From Myxococcota bacterium (lineage in GTDB: Bacteria; Myxococcota_C; UBA6777): DNA of 14,819 nt. Location: the NCBI GenBank assembly GCA_963169055.1, contig CAUJFU010000029.1:1-14819 (forward strand), in the 5' to 3' direction. Positions 7,991-12,970 of the stretch are shown here, in pieces. Under the pieces are notes generated by a model. It was not told the origin of the DNA. It made no database searches and saw nothing but the letters and a program-made list of their open reading frames with translations. The translations under genes were made by a program, and so were the position numbers. The first letter of the stretch is position 1. The number at the start of each line of letters is the position of its first letter.

Positions 7991-9427
7991 CCCCCGAAAC
8001 TCCACAAGATACGCCAGTTTTTGCTGTTTCTCGTCGTACACCACAAATTCGTCGTCTTCGAATTCCGTTCCACTAACCCCATGGCAGCTATGATACCCCT
8101 TCGGTGGAGCCTTGATGCCATACGTGATCTCTTCGTATTGCTTGACGCGGCCCAGCGCAACTTGGGCAATCGCCATGATCGAAGTGCCTTTTTTTCCCGC
8201 CGAAGTATAGCCCGAACTCGTACAAGCAGCGTTCCCAAAATACATACCACTGCCCAACCACCCTTCGTCTGTACGGCCCACACCAAGCTTCACCACCACC
8301 TTGGGCATCAACAGCCCCCGCGACAAAATCCCCACCCAGTTTTGAATCCGCGAGCCATGAAAAAGCAACTGATCGTTTCCGATATCGGCCAGATAACGGG
8401 CCTCTTCTTCGGGACGCGACACTTTGTAGATCTGCAAGACTTCGATATCGTCCGTATCGACTTGGCTTTCAAGCACCAGCTCCTCGATCTTTTTGTGCTC
8501 GCTGCTTTTCGCCTCGATCGCTTCGACGGAACAACCCAACGCGGCGTACTCTTCTTCTTCCTTCGCATCGTGCAACAAGCCGCTCTCACCATTGACGCGC
8601 AACATATCCTTCATCAATTGCAACGTCTCTTGTTTGGCTTGATAGTTGTTTAAGTCCCGGATAATCGCGGCTTCAGCAGCTTCACGGCTCCGCCCAAAAC
8701 GGTGCGGGATCACCGTGTAAAAAGCACTCGATAGATCGCGCAAGGTATCCGCCACTTTCGGCGTCTGCTTTTTCTTTTGAAGCTGTTTGTAGATATCCCC
8801 AAGGATCGATTCTCCCTGCTCGATCTGTCCGATGGTTAGGACACCGAGAGGCGTCTCGATACCATGCGCGGTCACTTTGGCCTGAACACGCGAAGTCAGC
8901 GCACCCACCGCCTCGTCGTACAGATAACGCACCAAACCACGCACTTTTTCTTCCAGTCGCGGCAACGAAACATCCGGCTCCTCGGGCTTTTCGCTCTCTG
9001 TCACTTCGATCCGCTGCAAGGTCTTTTGGTCGACCTCGCCGCTGCTGCTTCCTCGTGCTTTTTGTGAGCCGATCTTGCTGCTCGCCAACGCCACTTCGCG
9101 GTAGCCTTTGCGTGCCGAAGTCTTTTCTTTGTAGATCTGATCGTACACCGCTTCGGCTTCGGGCTTGCTATCGAGATAACGACACTCTTTCTGCCCGCTG
9201 TCTGGGTTATTTTCGAGATCATCTGTACGACCATAATGCGTAAAAACCCGAAACGCTTGGTCTTTTTTGATGGATTTCGCGTGGTGCAGCTCGATGGCGT
9301 AATACTTGTTTCGATTGGTCTTGATATCCGTCACTTGCAACACGGCCTTCTTGAGGATCTCGAATTCTTCTGGATACTTCGGTTGCTCTGCGTCATCCCA
9401 TTTCCACGTCACCACACGAACCGCCAT
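7973..9427 (-). CDS. WGR domain poly(ADP-ribose) polymerase-like ADP-ribosyltransferase
   Basis: A 484-residue protein with the layout of a minimal DNA-dependent PARP. An N-terminal WGR domain (about 1-115) has the signature region THYGRTDD at 63-70. A linker rich in Ser and Lys follows, then a helical regulatory domain (about 155-290) with FYTVIPHRFG at 236-245. The catalytic ART domain begins near 335. The H-Y-E triad is intact: H357 in LLFHGSR (NAD binding), Y396 in GMYFGNA, and E460 in DDEFVVYD, which aligns with the polymerase glutamate (E988) of human PARP1. It should therefore use NAD+ to ADP-ribosylate protein or nucleic acid, perhaps on sensing DNA breaks through WGR. The start at 9427 follows AAAGGAG. 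A macrodomain gene lies downstream on the same strand. There is no zinc finger or BRCT. Chain elongation as opposed to mono-transfer is not proven. Confidence 0.92.
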   Translation of the reverse strand: MAVRVVTWKWDDAEQPKYPEEFEILKKAVLQVTDIKTNRNKYYAIELHHAKSIKKDQAFRVFTHYGRTDDLENNPDSGQKECRYLDSKPEAEAVYDQIYKEKTSARKGYREVALASSKIGSQKARGSSSGEVDQKTLQRIEVTESEKPEEPDVSLPRLEEKVRGLVRYLYDEAVGALTSRVQAKVTAHGIETPLGVLTIGQIEQGESILGDIYKQLQKKKQTPKVADTLRDLSSAFYTVIPHRFGRSREAAEAAIIRDLNNYQAKQETLQLMKDMLRVNGESGLLHDAKEEEEYAALGCSVEAIEAKSSEHKKIEELVLESQVDTDDIEVLQIYKVSRPEEEARYLADIGNDQLLFHGSRIQNWVGILSRGLLMPKVVVKLGVGRTDEGWLGSGMYFGNAACTSSGYTSAGKKGTSIMAIAQVALGRVKQYEEITYGIKAPPKGYHSCHGVSGTEFEDDEFVVYDEKQQKLAYLVEFRGGRVWY

Positions 9428-9587
9428 CGCTCTCTCCTTTCGCTTCTCAAACATCCACCCAATACGCGCTTCCCAAACATCCAAAAGGCATACACCAAAG
9501 ATCGACAAGCTCCTTCACTCTGCCATACGCTTGCCTCTCTTTCTTGCCGCATCCTGACACACTCGCGCAAAAAATCAAACCCATAGA

Positions 9588-9754
9588 GGACTTACGCGGT
9601 TGGGTTTGTTTGGTGGGGTTTTACCCCACGCCCCGCGCCCTCAGCGCGGCTCCCTTGACCCCGCATTGGCGAAGAGATCACAGGTTTTTCAACCAGACGA
9701 CCCTGTCGCTGGAGCTTGTACGAACACGGCTTTTTTGGGCAACTGCGTAAGTCC
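9588..9754 (-). repeat. Structured inverted-repeat element, copy B, with 15-bp terminal inverted repeats
   Basis: The left end GGACTTACGCGGTTG (9588-9602) and right end CAACTGCGTAAGTCC (9740-9754) are inverted repeats with one mismatch. Read on the minus strand, the interior follows copy A: GCCGTGTTCG, then a TTCGCCAATGCGGGG segment, GGTCAAGGG, and the hairpin GTGGGGT-AAA-ACCCCAC. Length is 167 bases against 163 for copy A. It is too short to encode a transposase and I see no clear target-site duplication. It sits between the divergent PARP gene and the zinc-ribbon cluster, so its right end may affect transcription there. Mobility by a transposase encoded elsewhere is inferred. Confidence 0.8.
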
Positions 9755-9933
9755 TATCCTATATCGAGGATGACGTCAGCCCCACCAAAAGAAAAGGCCG
9801 ATGCAGGCATCTTTTGGCGAATTACCCCTTGCGCTGCTCCGCCAATTTACGCAAGATTCAAACCCACCAAACGCCACTCCGAGAGAACCCAAAAGGCTAC
9901 GCAATCCCCTCACTCCAAGCAAAGGAACCCACC

Positions 9934-10713
9934 ATGCAGATATCTTGTCCTAGCTGCAAAAATCCCGTGATGTTCGAAGATATCAATCACAAAAAACGAA
10001 TCGCCAAATGCGCTTCTTGTCACGAAGTCTTTCGTTTTTCTGAAGATGACCTCACCACCACAAACTCCTCACACAAAGCCAACGACTCAGACACTCCAGA
10101 CGCCCAAGAAAAAAAAGAGGAAAGCCGCACAAAAGCCACCCCAAGCTTCGCGGCTCCCCCTGAAGAACCCGCATTATTCGCCCTTCCTGCGGGCGTAACA
10201 CTCCAGCGCGACGAGCAACAACTGCGCGTCCATTGGCGCTGGTATACACCCACCGCCTATCTCATGGTGTTCGTCGGCATCGCTTGGAATGTCTCCCTGC
10301 TCTCGATGATCTGGAAAACATTCAGCGGTGATTTCGTTGATGACTTCGTTCCGTGTTTTTTTCTTGTGTTTGGTTTCGGCCTGATCTACATGGGCATCGT
10401 ATTCCTCGCCAACGAAACCACGATCAGCATCCAGCACAAAACGCTCTCCATTCGCCATGCCCCTTTGCCTTGGCCGGGAAATCGTACCTTTTCTGTTGAT
10501 GATCTCGAACAATTCTTCTGCAAACAACACATCCGGCGCAAAAGACGCGAAACCTCAGTGACCTATGAACTCTGTGCCATCTCACGCAGCGGAAAGCAAA
10601 TCGAACTCCTCAATAACATCGAAGATCCCGAAAAAGTATGGTTCCTTGAACGAATTCTCGAAGAGCACCTTGGCATCACCGATCAAAAGGTATTTGGCGA
10701 ATACAAGGGCTGA
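9934..10713 (+). CDS. Zinc-ribbon (MJ0042-type) two-helix membrane protein, paralogue 1
   Basis: A 259-residue protein and the first of three tandem paralogues. The N-terminal zinc ribbon is C5-P-S-C8 ... C26-A-S-C29 followed by VFRF, matching the MJ0042 finger pattern (CPxC, 17 residues, CxxC, xxxF). A polar, probably disordered linker (about 40-80) leads to a conserved LPAGVTLQRDEQ segment. Two transmembrane helices follow (about 107-128 and 138-160), then a conserved C-terminal region with TLSIRHAPLPWPGNRT at 170-185 and an acidic end, GEYKG. The C-terminal part is probably a soluble domain on one side of the membrane. I chose the start at 9934 because AAAGGAA precedes it, the ribbon begins at once, and the leader and start match in all three copies. 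Function unknown; sensing or scaffold roles are possible. Confidence 0.82.
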   Translation: MQISCPSCKNPVMFEDINHKKRIAKCASCHEVFRFSEDDLTTTNSSHKANDSDTPDAQEKKEESRTKATPSFAAPPEEPALFALPAGVTLQRDEQQLRVHWRWYTPTAYLMVFVGIAWNVSLLSMIWKTFSGDFVDDFVPCFFLVFGFGLIYMGIVFLANETTISIQHKTLSIRHAPLPWPGNRTFSVDDLEQFFCKQHIRRKRRETSVTYELCAISRSGKQIELLNNIEDPEKVWFLERILEEHLGITDQKVFGEYKG

Positions 10714-10782
10714 TCCACTTGGCGTCGAAAAGAAGAACCCAATAGACGACGCCCCCCCCCACTCCAAGCAAAGGAATCCACC

Positions 10783-11628
10783 ATGCAGATATCTTGTCCT
10801 AGTTGCAAAAATCCCGTGATATCCGAAGATATCAACATCAACAAAATGATCGCCAAATGTGCTTCTTGCCAAGCCGTCTTTCGTTTTTCCGAAGACGACC
10901 TCGCCACCGCAAGCTCCCAACATAACACCAACGACCTAGAAGCCCCCATCAAGGAAGAAAGCACGGGTAGAGAACACAGTACAGACTCGAATGACCCATC
11001 CCAAAAACGCCCCCAAGAACCCATGATTGGGTTGTTTTGGTTGTCAGGCTTGATCGACTTATTTCAAAAATACCTCCAAGAGCCCGCCCAACCCGACGTC
11101 CTCACAGGCGTAACGTTCCAACGTGACGAGCAACACCTGCGCATCCACTGGCGTTGGTTTCGGCCTGCCGCTTACTTCGTGGCGGGCGTTAGCTTATTTG
11201 TGAACCTTGTCTTGATCTCTTGGATGAGAAACGTTGGGGGGAGTGGTTTGGGGGAAATCCTGTTTTCGTTACCTTTTTGTGTGGCGGGCGGGGGCCTTAT
11301 CTTCTTGACCCTCGCTCTCTTCCTCAACGAAACCACCGTGACCGTCCAACACGGAAAACTCTCCATCCGCCACGCCCCGTTGCCTTGGTGGGGCAATCGC
11401 ACCCTTCCCATCGAGGATCTCGAACAACTCTTCTGCAAAAAAAATCTCACACACAGCAAAGACGGTAAAACAGGCTTCTACGAACTTCACGCCATATTGC
11501 GCGACGGACAACAGATCACTCTACTTCAATACCACGAAGAACCCGAAAAAGTCTTATTCATCGAACAACTTCTCGAAGAACACCTCGGCATCGTCGATCG
11601 ACCTGTACTCGGCGAATACAAGGGCTGA
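10783..11628 (+). CDS. Zinc-ribbon (MJ0042-type) two-helix membrane protein, paralogue 2
   Basis: A 281-residue paralogue of the preceding gene, 69 bases downstream. The ribbon cysteines are C5, C8, C26 and C29. The first 12 residues are identical to paralogue 1 and the DNA is nearly identical from about 20 bases before the start through codon 12. That points to a recent duplication or gene conversion. The linker is longer (about 40-108) and contains a hydrophobic patch MIGLFWLSGL (81-90) absent from the others. The two transmembrane helices lie at about 127-147 and 160-181. The conserved LSIRHAPLPWWGNRTLP block is at 193-209, and the end is GEYKG. A C9 tract at 10752-10760 sits upstream of the ribosome-binding site (AAAGGAA) and could change spacing by slippage. 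Function unknown. Confidence 0.83.
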   Translation: MQISCPSCKNPVISEDININKMIAKCASCQAVFRFSEDDLATASSQHNTNDLEAPIKEESTGREHSTDSNDPSQKRPQEPMIGLFWLSGLIDLFQKYLQEPAQPDVLTGVTFQRDEQHLRIHWRWFRPAAYFVAGVSLFVNLVLISWMRNVGGSGLGEILFSLPFCVAGGGLIFLTLALFLNETTVTVQHGKLSIRHAPLPWWGNRTLPIEDLEQLFCKKNLTHSKDGKTGFYELHAILRDGQQITLLQYHEEPEKVLFIEQLLEEHLGIVDRPVLGEYKG

Positions 11629-11717
11629 TCGGCTCAATGCCCAGCAGAGACAGTCTAGAACAAACAAAACCCTACATCTCCCGCAATTTCCCCTCAATCC
11701 AAGCAAAGGAACCCACC

Positions 11718-12524
11718 ATGCAGATCTTCTGCCCCCACTGCAAAAACCCGATCAGTTCTGAAGGCATCAACCTCGACAGACTGCTCGCCAAATGTACTGC
11801 TTGCCATACTGTCTTTCGTTTTTCCGAAGACGAACTCGCCACGACAAGCCCCAAACGCGACGGCAGCAACCCAAAGCCTCCAACGGCTCAAGACACCGAA
11901 GAAGACAGCTTCGAAAAAGACCCGATCAACCGCCCTCAAAGACGTGCTCCCCGTATCCAAAAACCGATCCCCCTCGGACTTCCCGAAGGCATGACGCTGC
12001 AACACGACGAACATTATCTGCGTGTCCGTTGGCGCTGGTTTACGCTTGCAGAGATCGCCACCGTGCTTGTTTGCGCGCTCCTCGCCGGCGCGGCTTTGGC
12101 GCTCTATAACGAAACCAAGTCGAGTTACGCGAATGACTCTGTCTGGCTCATTCTGTTCTTAATCCTGTGCTTTCTCGGCGTGAGCATAGCCCTTTTGTAC
12201 TACTCTCTCGCACTTCTTATCAACACCACCACCATCACCGTCCAACACGGGCTGTTGTCTATCCAGCACGCCCCTTTGCCTTGGTGGGGCAGCCGCACTC
12301 TTCCTGCCGAAGAATTCCAACAGTTCTACTGCAAGCAACATGTCTCGCGTGGGAAATACGGCCCGAGCTTCACCTACGAACTCCACGCCATATTGCGCAA
12401 CAAACAACGAATCAAACTTCTCTCAGGAATAAGCGAACCCGAAAAAGTCCTATTTCTCGAACAACTGATCGAAGATCATCTCGGCGTTGTTGATCGACCC
12501 GTGATCGGCGAATACAAGGGCTGA
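11718..12524 (+). CDS. Zinc-ribbon (MJ0042-type) two-helix membrane protein, paralogue 3
   Basis: A 268-residue third paralogue, 89 bases after the second and more diverged from copies 1 and 2 than they are from each other at the N-terminus. The ribbon is C5-P-H-C8 and C26-T-A-C29, then VFRF. A Pro- and charge-rich linker (about 42-85) follows. The conserved LPEGMTLQHDEHYLRVRWRW block is at 89-108, helices at about 110-131 and 141-168, LSIQHAPLPWWGSRTLP at 180-196, and GEYKG at the end. The start at 11718 has the same CAAGCAAAGGAACCCACC leader as copy 1. The retained C-terminal blocks argue that all three are functional rather than decaying duplicates. Together with the two upstream genes it probably forms one transcript ending near the hairpin at 12620. 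Function unknown. Confidence 0.82.
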   Translation: MQIFCPHCKNPISSEGINLDRLLAKCTACHTVFRFSEDELATTSPKRDGSNPKPPTAQDTEEDSFEKDPINRPQRRAPRIQKPIPLGLPEGMTLQHDEHYLRVRWRWFTLAEIATVLVCALLAGAALALYNETKSSYANDSVWLILFLILCFLGVSIALLYYSLALLINTTTITVQHGLLSIQHAPLPWWGSRTLPAEEFQQFYCKQHVSRGKYGPSFTYELHAILRNKQRIKLLSGISEPEKVLFLEQLIEDHLGVVDRPVIGEYKG

Positions 12525-12619
12525 TCTGTCCAACGTCCAATTCAATTTGGTGCGAACGCTCGCCCCGATCACCTCTTGCCAAACTCACGTTTCGGTCTAT
12601 GCTCAAACACCAACACGCG

Positions 12620-12668
12620 AAAGGCGGCGTTGGCAAGAAGGCAACAGCTTCTTGTCAACGCCGCCTTT
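12620..12668 (+). terminator. Strong hairpin downstream of the zinc-ribbon cluster, possible terminator
   Basis: A 21-base arm AAAGGCGGCGTTGGCAAGAAG (12620-12640) pairs with 12648-12668 across a 7-base loop, with a single G-T wobble. It lies 95 bases after the last zinc-ribbon gene. No long U-tract follows beyond the CCTTT end of the arm, so a classical intrinsic terminator is not certain. The near-perfect symmetry would also suit a bidirectional terminator, a transcript-stabilising hairpin or a small palindromic repeat. Confidence 0.5.
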
Positions 12669-12711
12669 CCAACAACGTGCTCTGATCCCCTCGAAACAGC
12701 GATCAAACCGA

Positions 12712-12947
12712 CGAGATGTCAGCATCACTTGTGGAGAAAAAACCCCGTGTTCGCGCCATGTCAAGCGGAGCCATCATTGATTTGGAAAACATCTGTTCGC
12801 CCCACCTACACGGGGTCAAGGGGGAATACTGGGCAAACTTCCATCTTCGTATGAGGTTCGCCCCACCTACACGGGGTCAAGGGGCGACAGTCCCTTGCGG
12901 GGCGTGGGGCAGCGCCCCACAAAACCGAACCAATTGCATAAATCTCG
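12712..12947 (+). repeat. Structured inverted-repeat element, copy C, enlarged by a 61-bp internal duplication
   Basis: The sequence follows copy A from AAAACCCCGTGTTCGCG through ATCTGTTCGCC, ACACGGGGTCAAGG, GGCGACAGTCCCTTGCGG and the hairpin GTGGGGC-AGC-GCCCCAC to AAAACC. The hairpin's closing pair differs from copy A (C-G in place of T-A), a compensatory change. A 28-bp unit is present twice (12795-12822 and 12856-12883) with 33 bases between, making this copy longer. The terminal repeats are degenerate (left near CGAGATGTCAGCATC, right near GCATAAATCTCG), so its ends are approximate. It ends about 24 bases before the beta-CASP nuclease start and so lies in that gene's leader. Confidence 0.65.
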
Positions 12948-12970
12948 ATAAAAACGAAGGAAACGATCGG

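Noticed and set aside
7819-8286. Minus-strand frame overlapping the PARP 3' end and the gap before the macrodomain gene
   Set aside because: Most of it is the shifted frame of PARP catalytic codons. The part outside (containing RVVLIDLMR) comes from the direct repeat and resembles the macrodomain start only by chance or duplication.
9771-9778. Perfect palindrome TGACGTCA upstream of the zinc-ribbon cluster
   Set aside because: Only an 8-mer, seen once, with no second half-site or known bacterial regulator that I can tie to it.
12795-12883. Two-repeat CRISPR-like array with 61-base period
   Set aside because: Only two repeat units, no cas genes nearby, and the same site occurs once in the other copies of the mobile repeat, so I explain it as an internal duplication.
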